In this document: positions 1 to 10,499 of the stretch, piece after piece
How positions within the stretch are numbered: the first letter of the stretch is position 1
How the letters are laid out: each line of letters starts with the position of its first letter
Assembly: GCA_949152475.1 (NCBI GenBank)
Contig: OX424563.1
Coordinates: 35,001-99,000 of the forward strand
Reading direction: 5' to 3'
Length of the DNA stretch: 64,000 bases
Origin: Terebella lapidaria
Lineage: Eukaryota; Annelida; Polychaeta; Terebellida; Terebellidae
Translations under genes and position numbers: made by a program
Notes under the pieces: generated by a model
Told to the model about the DNA's origin: nothing
Seen by the model: the letters and a program-made list of their open reading frames with translations, nothing else
The model's database searches: none

Positions 1-333
1 GGATCAAAACAGGGCTATTGCAATATAACGACCATACCTTAGTTTAATTTTGCTGTCAGCACCGTGATAGTTCTTTCCACCCTTTTCGAAACATGCCTCC
101 TGAAAAATAAAAGTAAAAAATCCATCAGCGACATTTAGCGCATCAGAAAACGACCAGAAGTCATGAGCTGTGAATAAATGATTCCTCCTTTCCTAAGTAA
201 ACACAAGCGCATGTATGTATGTATGCGCATATAGATGTCTAATAATTAAGCCCCAAAACAGGGACACTCGTCATTGACCTGGAACATGTTCCAGCTTGAG
301 ACACCCAAAGTGTCAATCTGGATAGTTGAGGGC

Positions 334-588
334 AAAAAAAAAGCCCAAACAACCACTGTGATGAACAGTGACTGCTTGGGCTAATTCGGACAGTTGAGGG
401 CCAAAAAAAAGCCCAAGCAACCACTGGTAATAAACAGTGACTGCTTGGGCTAACTTTGATAGTTGAGGGCGAAAAAAAAAGCCCAAGCAACCACTGGTAA
501 TAAACAGTGACTGCTTGAGCTAACTTGGATAATCGAAGGGAAAAAAAAAGCCCAAGTGACCACTGCAAAAAGCAGTGAGCACTCGGGC
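334..588 (-). terminator. Four tandem hairpin/T-tract modules after the 28S 3' end
   Basis: Read on the minus strand, the direction of 28S transcription, each module is an imperfect hairpin of about 39-40 nt followed at once by a run of 8-9 T. The hairpins lie at 550-588, 481-520, 411-450 and 343-381, and the T-runs (A on the plus strand) at 541-549, 472-480, 403-410 and 334-342. Spacing is 68-70 bp. Stems pair GCCC at one end with GGGC at the other, and about 14 of 16-17 positions match. The first hairpin starts only some 45 nt beyond the 28S end. This fits a Pol I termination or 3'-end processing region; that role is inferred. They could also be ordinary spacer subrepeats. Confidence 0.55.
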
Positions 589-634
589 TAAAGTTTGCAA
601 GACTCTTATGAAAGATGTGTCCTTCCAAAGAGGA

Positions 635-1058
635 CAAATCTTCGAGTCATAAGGCTTAGTTTCAATAGATCGCAGTAAGACAACTGCTCTACTAAGTACG
701 ACACCTCGACTCAAATCTAGGTCGTCTACGAATGATTTTGCACCTCTACGTCGAGTGTGATTGCTATCGTTTCGGCACTCCCTCGCAAAATCCACGAAGG
801 AAAAGAGCCGTTTGCCGTGGCTTGACCACCGGGCACGCCGAGATCGGTCGACGCCCGTATATCATTGCCTGTCAACGCCGAGGCGCTAAAAGTATCGTCA
901 CATATTTGGACGGGATTCTGACTTAGAGGCGTTCAGTCATAATCCCTCAGATGGTAGCCTCGCACCATTGGCTTATCAGCCAAGCACATAAACCAAATGT
1001 CTGAACCTGCGGTTCCTCTCGTACTGAGCAGGATTACCATTGCAACGACATGTCATCT

Positions 1059-1111
<53 letters not shown>

Positions 1112-1146
1112 ATTGGTGGGTGAACAATCCAACGCTTGGTGAATTC

Positions 1147-1191
<45 letters not shown>

Positions 1192-1214
1192 AACGTCGCT
1201 ATGAACGCTTGGCT

Positions 1215-1261
<47 letters not shown>

Positions 1262-1647
1262 TAAAACTCCTAAAATCAAAAGGATCGATAGGCCACGCTT
1301 TCACGGTCTGTATTCGTACTGAAAATCAAAATCAAATGAGCTTTTGCCCTTTCGCTCTACGCGAGGTTTCCGTCCTCGCTGAGCTCATCTTAGGACACCT
1401 GCGTTACCTTTTGACAGATGTACCGCCCCAGTCAAACTCCCCGCCTGACACCGTCTTCAGAGCGGATCGCGCCCGGCACGAGGTCGGGCGCTTGATTCCA
1501 GAATCAAGGGGCCGAAACCCCACTCTCCGTTTAACTGAATAAGTAAAGAAACGATAAAAGTAGTGGTATTTCAATTTCGCAAGGCTCCCACTTATGCTAC
1601 ACCTCTCATGTCTCTTCACAGAGTCGGACTAGAGTCAAGCTCAACAG
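635..1647 (-). rRNA. 28S rRNA gene, 3' fragment (5'-truncated)
   Basis: The minus strand carries the conserved 3' third of eukaryotic large-subunit rRNA. It contains the segment starting CTGTTGAGCTTGACTC (near 1647), the peptidyl-transferase region and sarcin-ricin loop area (AGTACGAGAGGAACC, near 1010-1030), and the terminal stretch ending just after TCTATTGAAACTAAG (near 650). The conserved helices read well, so the piece is either recent or under selection. Homology stops abruptly at about 1647. The rest of 28S, 5.8S and 18S are absent and replaced by spacer-like repeats. It is therefore a truncated rDNA unit or orphon, not a complete gene, unless the assembly has joined two rDNA pieces. 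Confidence 0.95.
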
Positions 1648-1820
1648 CTTGTTCCGCGAACGCTCTACTTGTTCTTCGGGCACATGCGAGTGACGTAGGA
1701 CGAAGGTCGAGGTCGCCGTTTTTCGACCCCTTCCCCGACCTTGCCTTACCGGCTGGTCTCGTCCGCCGACGTCCTTCGTCCTTGGCGCAACGGGTCCGAA
1801 CTCGATTTTCGACCTCCGGG
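1648..1820. other. GC-rich junction between 28S and the subrepeats
   Basis: About 170 bp of GC-rich sequence separates the 28S break from the first clear subrepeat. It shares short words (CGAGTGA, TTTTCGAC) with the repeats but is not a full copy. No 28S homology is visible here. Confidence 0.5.
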
Positions 1821-2990
1821 CACCCCCGGGCCCTTTGAGGGCCGCTGGCCGGGAGCGGTCGCTTCGGTTTTCGTCTGTTCGACTTTGAGCGATTGCTCGG
1901 GTCACGTACGTGACCGTTGGTGACCCGAACTCAGTTGACAGGTGGTAATGACCCGAGATAGAGCCCGACCAAATCTATAGCACATACGAGTGAAACTCCG
2001 TTCGGCGGGTGGAGATTCCTCGACCCCCGGGCCGTTTGAGGGCCGCTAGCGTAGAGCGGTCGCTTTGGTTTTCGTCTGTTCGACTTTGAGTGATTGCTTG
2101 GGTCTTATACGTGACCGTTGGTGACCCGAATTCAGTTGTCAGCTGCTCTCGACCTTAGAAAGAGCCCGACGAAATCAAAAGCACATACGAGTGAGCCGGG
2201 ACTTGTTCCGCTGCGCTCTGTTCAGCGGGCGGAGATTCCTCGACCCCCGGGCCGTTTGAGGGCCGCTAGCGTGGAGCGGTCGCTTCGGTTTTCGACTATT
2301 CGACCTTGAGCGATTGCTTGGGTCTTATACGTGACCGTTGGTGACCCGAATTAAGTTGCCAGCTGCTCTCGACCTTAGAAAGAGCCCGACGAAACAATAG
2401 CACATACGAGTGAAACTCCGTTCAGCGGGTGGAGATTCCTCGACCCCCGGGCCGTTTGAGGGCCGCTAGCGTGGAGCAGTCGCTTCGGTTTTCGACTATT
2501 CGACTTTGAGCGATTGCTTGGGTCTTATACGTGACCGTTGGTGACCCGAATTCAGTTGCCAGCTGCTCTCGACCTTAGAGAGAGCCCGACGAAATCAAAA
2601 GCACATACGAGTGAGCCGGGACTTGTTCCGCTGCGCTCTGTTCAGCGGGTGGAGATTCCTCGACCCCCGGGCCGTTTGAGGGCCGCTAGCGTGGAGCGGT
2701 CGCTTCGGTTTTCGACTATTCGACCTTGAGCGATTGCTTGGGTCTTATACGTGACCGTTTGTGACCCGAATTAAGTTGCCAGCATCTCTCGACCTTAGAG
2801 AGAGCCCGACGAAACAATAGCACATACGAGTGAAACTCCGTTCAGCGGGTGGAGATTCCTCGACCCCCGGGCCGTTTGAGGGCCGCTAGCGTGGAGCGGT
2901 CTCTTCGGTTTCCGTCTCCTTGACCTTAACCAAGTGCTTGGGTCTTTTACGTGACCGTTGATGACCCGAGCTAGGCCGACAGGAGGTCTT
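1821..2990. repeat. rDNA spacer-like subrepeats, alternating 200/220 bp
   Basis: Six copies of a GC-rich unit are anchored on ACCCCCGGGCC at about 1821, 2021, 2241, 2441, 2661 and 2861. Spacing alternates 200, 220, 200, 220, 200, so the true period is a 420-bp dimer. The 20-bp difference is an extra segment near GAGCCGGGACTTG, present in every second unit. Each unit also has a TACGTGACCGTTGGTGACCCG-type motif with inverted GTGAC/GTCAC character. The arrangement resembles intergenic spacer subrepeats of rDNA. Short open frames here (such as 2118-2309 and 2538-2729) are repeats of each other, not genes. Confidence 0.8.
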
Positions 2991-3671
2991 GACATAATCA
3001 TGATGATGTAATGTTCGATGTTATGTATTGGATTATGTATTGGCCCGCCGTGACCATGTCCAAGGTGCGTGGCGCCTGCATGCGCCCTAGCTAGCGGGCG
3101 TCAAACGTTATAGCCAATAAAGACACAGCATTACAATTTTTCTGAGATTAACACAAACCATTGAAGTTGGGCCTAATCACATTTTCAATCAAAAGACACA
3201 GTGATGCCAACAAGAGTGCGGACAGGCTGTGAAACGTACAGTTTATTCTACCTTTGTAGGCTTTCGTATTGAAATTAGATGACTACTTCTCTACAATGTA
3301 GACTGTTATATCCAATGTGTAAAGCTGTACACAAACCAAATACAAAAATGTAAGTCATGTGCACCATGACGGCACGTGATAGTGTACGCCAAGCTTTGTG
3401 ACATCTGCCTACTTTGTTCACCAACTTCCGACTGCGTATCCTTCCGCCTTCTCATGATCATAAGGATCTTGCGTGAATACTTGGTCGTGTAGTAATACAA
3501 TACAGCATGTATGCACAACAGTCAACTTCGTTATCTAAATAATATTTTCAAAAACACATTTCATCCTTTACTTCACTCAGTGATGTCCAAATAACATAAT
3601 ACCACATACAATTCAATTCAACCTGGGCCCCAAAACACACACTTTCATGTGGAAGAAGGGACTTTTTTTTA

Positions 3672-3775
3672 CCGGATTATCGGGGATGACGAGACGGGTC
3701 TATTACCGGTAACCGGCCCTATTAACCGGATCTTTTACCGGTTTACCTGTACTATTACCGGTAAAGCTTCAAATT
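3672..3775. repeat. ACCGGT-rich palindromic cluster
   Basis: Several copies of the palindromic words TTACCGGTAA, TAACCGG and TTACCGG occur within about 100 bp. This may be a decayed foldback element. No terminal repeats or target duplication could be assigned. Confidence 0.4.
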
Positions 3776-6206
3776 AAGAAACCATAGCAACAATTGGCTT
3801 CGGCGTAGGGATATTAGACAAATACATTTCTAAGCCGATCTATTACACTTTGATAGTGTTCAATATCTTATGAAATCAACAAGTACTATGATTTTGGGAG
3901 CTTTGTAGATATTACACACGGTGAAACACCAATAATAGATCTATTTCCATGCAAACTCCAGCAGGACTGCGCCACGGAATCTGAGTTTTTTTAGGGACTT
4001 TTTCGCGGGTGAATATTAACTACCCATTCCCAATGGTTAAATGCACAAGACAGATTTGTCACTGACACCAATTATTATTTCTTCCCCGAAACATTCAACG
4101 CGTGTGAAGTCCACTATTTTCCCACAAGCCTACATTTTCAACTTTTATTCTGTGTTTTGCTAATTGTCATTTACCATTGGTCATACAAAGAGCACTAACA
4201 ATTGTCGTCTCCATTAGCATTTCTTTTGAAAATAGTGGTTCCAACGAAAATATCAGGCCAATACGACCAAAATATTTGCGTTATTTCTTACAAGGTTTTA
4301 CAATTTATTCACATCTAATAATCGCACAATATGGCGAGTATTTTTTATTTTCACCATATTGATCCAAGAGAACCCGACCCCGTGATTAACGCGCTGCACA
4401 ACAGCGAGAATTTACTCCAGTTATTAATGATTCAATGAATGTGTCACGTAATTTTTGATACAAACCCCAAAACCCACTATCCAGTTCTGTGACCAATGAA
4501 ATAATATCATTACAGTGTCGTACGGGGGAGGGGGGGGGGGGGTGCGGCGGGGCGCTATTGTGCGATGCAGGGTTCACGGATGTGCTGCCTTAGTCCCCTA
4601 ATGTTAATCAGCAATAACAAAATCAAAGAAATCCCGATTATTTCTTTTACCAGTAGTGCGCCTTGTGCGTTCTTACACAAACTGGTTGCTTTGCAAAAGG
4701 AATTGATTAAATTACAATTGGTTCAGATGGATCAAGAAAGTAAACATACGCATCCCAATTGCGAAGTATTTAAAATGTGTCAGGTCGCGGAGGGGCGGGG
4801 GTTGAGGAGGGAATACAGTGGTCCGACAGATATCGATCGAGTCTGGTATGTCTTGGTGATTACACACTGTCTGCCCGCCCTCCCCCTCAGCCCAACACCT
4901 CCACCTCCCCCACCCCCCCCCCCCCCCCCTCCCGATGACGCCAGTGTGGCTTTAGATATAACTGTTTGGTCGGGCTTCACTTCTATTCCCAAAGTTTTTG
5001 ATGTTAGGTTTTTTTTATTGTTATCATCAAAATTTGGCTATCAGCGATAATATGTTAATACATACATTGTATTACGGTAATTCACAAGTTAATCCATGTA
5101 GCCTACCCATCAGGTGACTTATTTGACTATATTTCAGCTACGGTGGCTTCTACCTGCCATTCTTTTCACATTCATTCCCGAGCTAAGATTAGAAGAAAAC
5201 AGTACAGTTTACATAGTCAAATATGGTCAATTTCAACCGGTAATAAATATCCGACTGTTATGAATCGGTATTCTCTCTCTTAGATTTTAGGACTGAACAC
5301 GCATCAAAAATATTTTTAAACGTATGCCCTATCTAAGTTCTTTTATAGGCTATTCATCAAAAATTATCTGCACGCATCCCTTCGACGATTTAAAAGGTAT
5401 CAAAAATGTTGTACATTCGTCTTGAATTATGTTCCAAGGATAGAAAATATCTTCAGATGTGTCGGAATGTGATGTATTTACAGGGCAACATTAATAATTT
5501 ATGGGCGTGTGTGTATGCCTTCTTTTGGCCTCCGACCCGACGCCCCCAAATGAGCAATGTGCGGTAGCCTCCTCGAAGGCTTTCTCTGCGGTCCCGAGAA
5601 ACCATTTCAAGCATGTTTTCCATGTACATAGGTCAACTCCCCCCTCTCTCGATCTCTCTCTCAAAGTCTTCGAAGTTACTCATGAGATGCCCCAAAGAAT
5701 GAGATGTGTTTATGTTCTGTGGTAGATCAATGTCCTAAATAAAATGCCCGCAGGAATATGTAATTTAATTAGGACCTAGTCTACTATATTTTGGCGTTTA
5801 TTTCATTTATATCAGGGGCGGATCCACAAATCTGCGATGGGGGAGGGGGGGGGGGGGGGGGAGGAGTTTTTGGGTGGGCGCGAAGGAAATTATGTCTGGG
5901 GTTTCAAAATTTTTTGTTTTGTACCCTCTCAGATCATTTCTGAGGTATACCTGGATACATTTTTTTGGTAGTATGACTGCCAAAAATTTCCTCGGAAATA
6001 CCACCAATCGTATTTGGATTTTTGCGGTGAGGGAGGGATGGGCGCCCGTGCATCGCCACTGTCTATTGGATCCCCTCGCCATTCAACCTGTCCACGGGAG
6101 CTAAACTCGAAATTGTGGCGGATACAAGCCACCGTAGGCCTGTACGCTATGCGCACCTCGATGCTGTCAGTGTCAATGCCTGACACCTCTCCCGCTTTCT
6201 GTCCAG

Positions 6207-6308
6207 GAATTGCGCACATTAGCTCGTCTGCGGAGGACATATTCGTATTTCTAGCAAGGAGGATTCATACTTTTACTTTGTACAAGACAGGAACGCTACA
6301 GCATTCAG
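6207..6308 (+). other. Candidate orphan exon
   Basis: A 102-bp segment is preceded by a pyrimidine-rich acceptor (TTTCTGTCCAG) and followed by a strong donor (CAG/GTAAGTCAG). Only one of the three frames is open across it. I do not recognise the encoded peptide, and no partner exon was found nearby. It could be chance. Confidence 0.2.
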
Positions 6309-7699
6309 GTAAGTCAGTGTTTGATGTTATTTACTTATCATTTTATACCAATATGATTTTCGCGCCACTTCATTTCGCGCCCGCGCAAAACCCGTCGTCT
6401 GCCTATGCCGCCCGCTAATCACGGTAATAGCCTACTTCACATGGAATGAGCTGGTGATTGTTGTGTTTGAACATCACTCACCCTGATTAACAGCTTCTGT
6501 ATGTACAATACAGTGTGGGATTTTTTTTTTGATAATTGTAGCCTATCTACGGACAGTCAAAGATACTATGGTAGCATAATGGCCATGTTACGCGGCGTCC
6601 GCGTCATCGTTCGCGTCCGTGTACTTCCTCGATGTTTCTCGTAATCATCAGAATACAATTTTGCTAGAATCGTTCTGTAATTTTCTGTGACCATTTGTTG
6701 TGGTTAGTTCTCAACGCCTATTAAATTTCATAGGGGTTAGACTTTTCATATTTTATGACCAAATATGATAAAAAAATTGATGTGGTGCGTTATTGGTTGT
6801 AGATAGGGCTTATAGTAGTATTGAACACTCACAGCAAGTAATATATCGGCTTCAAAATGGTGATCTTGATTATGATCTTGGATGACCTTGAGAGGTCGAT
6901 CAGTTATTATACCTCCGTTTGGTGAACTCGATATAGGACCTAAACGCTTGTGGATAGAGTCTACTCTGTAATATTAATATTGAACAATATGTCAGAAAAC
7001 GTGTTTATGAAATTATTGGCTGAATTTGATCCTTATTGATCTAGTTTGTATTCATCTACCTTTAAACCACCTTGTACACAATATCCAATTGACACCAATG
7101 TACATGGAGATGCAGGGGCGTCTGGGATGCAGGGATGTGAGAAAAGTGTATGCTCCACGGTCTGGGGGTCGGGGGGCGCCATAAGCCCCTCGAGGAAAAT
7201 ATACACATTCACCTTCTCTATAGCACTTCTGGTATGTATCTCGGGGGTCCTTTGGGGTTCATGTATTGGAGCTAGAATTTTGCTAGTTCGGTCAGTTGAA
7301 TTGCGTCAAGTTTTATTTTTGGCGGTGATTCATTCTACTGCATGTATGTGTAGCAATTTTAGATGACTATTCGGTGCCGTGTTGTGTGTTGTTGTTGTTT
7401 ATTTTCTCTTGTTGTGTTTATTTTTCGTATAGTTCTTGTGCAGTACCTCTCGGCTCTGTGTCCGAACGCTATAGACAATTATTGGTGAGACGTCCACAAT
7501 TCTATAGTATTTCTCTGGTTAGAGAAAAGTGCTGATTGTTACCAATGTACGACGAGTTAATCGCTCATAAAATATATGCAATGTTTCCGAAATTACACAG
7601 GGACCAGGTTTAGACTAAGTCACCGGGCTTCACAATACTGAAAAGTTACACCGGGTCCAGGTTTAGACTAAGACCCTGCTTTCAATGTGAGGCATCAGA

Positions 7700-8030
7700 A
7701 CTAGCGTCAGTCTCTTCCTACGCGAAGTCCATGCGGGGGCGAAGGTTCCCTGGCTCCGCAACTCTTCCGGCTCCGGAGGTATGTACTTGCGGAGTCTGTC
7801 TCGCCGTCTTCCGCGGAGGTGTCGCCTGTGCGGAGGTCCTCACTTCGGCGGAGGTCCTCTAGACCTGCGGAGGTCTTCTGCGCTGCAGAGGTCCATTCCC
7901 TGTGGAGGTCTTCTGCGCTGCGGAGGTTCCTTGCTCCGCAGAGTTCCCTCGTCCCTGCGGAGGGTCCTCCGCACGTCTGCTTCACCTCACTCTTCCGCGG
8001 GTGCGGAGTATCGTCTGAGACTTCCTCCTT
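7700..8030. repeat. GCGGAGG-rich imperfect repeats
   Basis: The words GCGGAGGTC and CTGCGGAGG recur every 12-30 bp without a strict period. The same word is enriched through the adjoining retroelement (for example 11650-11720), so this patch probably belongs to its non-coding 3' part. Open frames here are low-complexity by-products. Confidence 0.5.
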
Positions 8031-8458
8031 AAGTCCACGGTTGCGGAGGCCGAGATGTGCGGAGGTACGGAAAGTCTAAGTCCTCTCCCTCGCCTGTCCA
8101 AGGAGGACAGGACCGTCTCAGGGTGATGTATCTCCAACCTTGCCCCGACTGACTCCCAGAGAGCTGTTTCCTTTTATTGGGCTCTCCACCGGAAGCTGTT
8201 CTGCGCATGTGCATGCCTGGTCTTCCACAAGCATGTGGCTGATCCTCCGCAAGAACATGATCGCTCCTCCGCAAGAATGTGATCACTCCTCCGTGTGTGG
8301 TTTTGCGGAGGAGAACGGTGGTTTTATGAGTTCGTTATATTTCCACCCTCCCTGGGTTGGACACGTCCTCGTGTTCGGGGTTGTAGGCATCGCTGTGTGT
8401 CGCTTCCCTGAGAAGCTGTTCTTCACTGGTGGGCTGGCGACTGAGCTAGGAGCTCAGG

Positions 8459-9335
8459 TCATTCTCTTCCCTCAGCGCCTTCCGGTCTTCCGAGGCACGG
8501 AGTAGGGCTTCCTCCGCCGTCGCTGTAGCTCCGCCACCTTCGGCTTCCCGAGTTCCTCCAGCCGGCGCTCCGCACGTTTTGTGCTCTCCGTTCGATGGCC
8601 AGAAGCTCATCGACCTCGTGTCTGAATGTGCTAAGCCTCAGCAGGACCCGGTAATGGGCTCCCACACACTTCTGCACCTCCGCGGCGGTGGCGTCTTCCA
8701 GAGGTCTGGCAAGCCAATCCCTGTCATGTCCATTCAACAACTCTGGCGCTATGCTGTCCATGACAGCAGAAGTTGCCGACTTCTGACTGGCAGGCGTCTG
8801 GGGTTCTTCCTCCGCCTCTGAGCTCGACTCCCCCGAGCTGGAACGCCGCTGAAGCCTGTCCGCCTCCTTGGCCGTCACAACCCGTGTGCTCCTGGACTGC
8901 TCGTCTACCAGGAGGTGGACAACCTCCTGGTTGCGCTCTGGTGCCACGGACGTCCCCCACCTCAGCTGCTTCCCACTCGGCAAAGCTTTCACCTCCTCTG
9001 GCCGGACGTCAGGCCTCCGCTCCCATGGTGACTTCTGCGGTCGCTTCCCTCTCTTTCCCCGGTGCTCTGCCTCTGTTCCCAAGCCTTCCTGTCGTGCGGT
9101 AGTCGCAGCCTGGTCTCTCGCAAACAAGAAGGCACGGCCTCTCGTGCACTTCACGGCGGGGCGAGTGAGATTCTTCCGGAGTACTGGCGACTCGCACTTC
9201 TCGCACTTGACGTGCCGGGGTGTGGCTCCGTCCATCTCGTCCCTCCTCGACCCCATTCTCCGCATCCTCCGCAGGGTCTCCGCCACCAGTGCGAACCCAT
9301 GGGGCCTGTTCAGGAGTGTACGGGCATGTCTTAAG
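8459..9335 (-). pseudogene. Gypsy element downstream ORF, charged tail
   Basis: A long minus-strand frame follows the integrase C-terminus. It is rich in Arg, Glu and Ser and has an early Cys-x2-Cys (CEKC) pair; a neighbouring frame has CERPGC, suggesting a degraded zinc-binding segment. The rest is low complexity. In gypsy-like elements this position may hold an extension of Pol or a small accessory ORF. I recognise no specific function. It overlaps the integrase frame in part, which fits frame decay after the deletion. Confidence 0.45.
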
Positions 9336-9640
9336 ATGGTCAATATTGACCTCCTTCGGCACGTCTGTCGGGGACTTCTGGATTTTAACACGCCAGCCCA
9401 GTTGGGCGTCCATGACCAGGTAAGGTCCTGTCCAACCCAACCCGAGCTTCGGTCGAGCTTTCAGTGGATACCAGTACAGCACCCAGGTACCAACTGGAAA
9501 CTGTCTCCGTGCCGCCTTCAAATCCTGATTCTTCTGACGTACCGTAGCCGCCTTCATATCCCCCGCACGTAGCCATAGGACCGTTGGCTCCAGTCCCCCA
9601 CTCAGGAACACCATCCACTCTTCGACTTTCATCTCTCCAC
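9330..9640 (-). pseudogene. Integrase C-terminal domain fragment (gypsy Pol)
   Basis: The frame contains the sequence type that follows the integrase core in gypsy elements: VRQKNQDLKAARRQF leading into VGTWVLYWYP, then LGWTGPYLV and VNIDHLKTCPY. The W-x-GPY and final H-x-LK motifs mark the GPY/F chromodomain-proximal region, which in active elements helps target integration. The catalytic DDE core and the HHCC finger are absent because of the upstream deletion. The fragment sits directly after the protease C-terminus, so the junction is near 9600-9650. Confidence 0.8.
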
Positions 9641-9957
9641 GGACGAGGTCGAATGTGGCGTCCAGTGTGTAGTAAGTCCATACCGAGCACTTCATTCATC
9701 CCCACACGTCCTATGCCAACTTCTGATGGTACTTCCAAGTCCCCCAGATGCAGGATGGTGGGGAGCGTGCCATGGACATCAAGGTAGCCTCCCGTTGCTG
9801 CGCATAGGGCGATCCTCAAGGTCCTCAGATGCTCCTTCACATGGTCAGGTAACTTATCAAAAACAGAAACATCCACAACTGTGGAAACAGCACCCGTGTC
9901 AAGGTTGATTTCTCGTCCCTCAAGGCGACATCGAGCGTACCAAGCTAAGGGTTGCAA
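9600..9957 (-). pseudogene. Retropepsin-type protease (gypsy Pol)
   Basis: This is an aspartic protease of the retroviral/retrotransposon type, which in active elements cuts the Gag-Pol polyprotein as a dimer. The catalytic motif LDTGA is encoded at 9889-9903 (minus strand). About 65 residues later comes LGMDLL, matching the conserved I/L-L-G-x-D-x-L of the family, and glycine-rich flap-like residues (ATGG) lie between. Just after LGMDLL the conserved continuation (LDATFDLVRGEM) is in a different frame, so a small frameshift is present. The family size (about 100-120 residues) fits. Upstream it joins the repetitive linker; downstream it is fused by deletion to the integrase end. Confidence 0.8.
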
Positions 9958-9974
9958 TATTTACACATGACAAG

Positions 9975-10384
9975 GACAGCTCTGCATCCTTCTCGGGCGT
10001 GACACTCGGAGTCTCGGCCCCAGTATGTACAGTTGACAGAGGAGGCCGTCCTCCCCCACAGGTAAGATCTGTAGTTGTACAAACATCACAAACATCTCTA
10101 TTTACAGTAGACAGAGAAGGGTTCACCTTCCCCTCAGGTAAGACACCTGAAGTCGTAAGTACATCATCATCATCATCATCATCATCATCAATGTTATTTA
10201 CAGTAGACAGAGAAGGGTTCACCTCAGGTAAGACACCTGTAGTTGTGGGTACATCAAAAACATCAGTAACATCAGGCACATCATGAACATCAGTAACATC
10301 ATCGCTGCGGAGGCAGGACTCTCCACCGCAAATATATTCCCATATGAGTTCGCAGAGACAATCCCTGCGGGTGACGTTATTCAT
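9975..10384 (-). repeat. Repetitive acidic Gag-Pol linker with (GAT)n
   Basis: On the minus strand a cassette reading roughly GVLPE..VNPSLSTVN is repeated about three times, separated by valine/aspartate-rich stretches. One separator is a run of nine Asp codons encoded by (GAT)n (plus strand ATC repeat near 10162-10191). The cassette at DNA level is an ACAGTAGACAGAGAAGG word followed by CAGGTAAGACACC. It lies between Gag and protease and is probably a disordered linker grown by replication slippage. Confidence 0.6.
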
Positions 10385-10499
10385 ACTACAGTATGTACAG
10401 ATCCTGCATCTCCACCTTCCGTCTTGTCTTGTCGCCTTCTAATCCTGACCTGTGCATGCCAGGAATTGCCCGTCATCTCGGCGTCAGAAACGGGCCCCT

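Larger units (their letters stand above)
3001..7690. other. No recognisable gene; mostly unique AT-rich DNA
   Basis: I see no conserved coding region. Notable contents are an ACCGGT-rich patch (3672-3775), G-runs near 4528-4545 and 5840-5862, a C-run near 4913-4931, and a candidate exon at 6207-6308 listed separately. A frame at 4565-5050 is interrupted in character by a polyproline stretch coming from the C-run and shows no family resemblance. Confidence 0.6.

Noticed and set aside
1120..1905. Open frames on both strands in the rDNA part
   Set aside because: They coincide with conserved 28S rRNA and its flank, so they are shadows of a non-coding gene.
4565..5050. 161-codon frame with a polyproline stretch
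   Set aside because: The proline run comes from a C homopolymer; the rest resembles no family, and the opposite strand is equally open across the run.
5810..6240. Minus-strand frame 5929-6240 as a gene
   Set aside because: It overlaps a common GGGGCGGATCCA-type dispersed repeat and a G-run, and lacks any recognisable domain.
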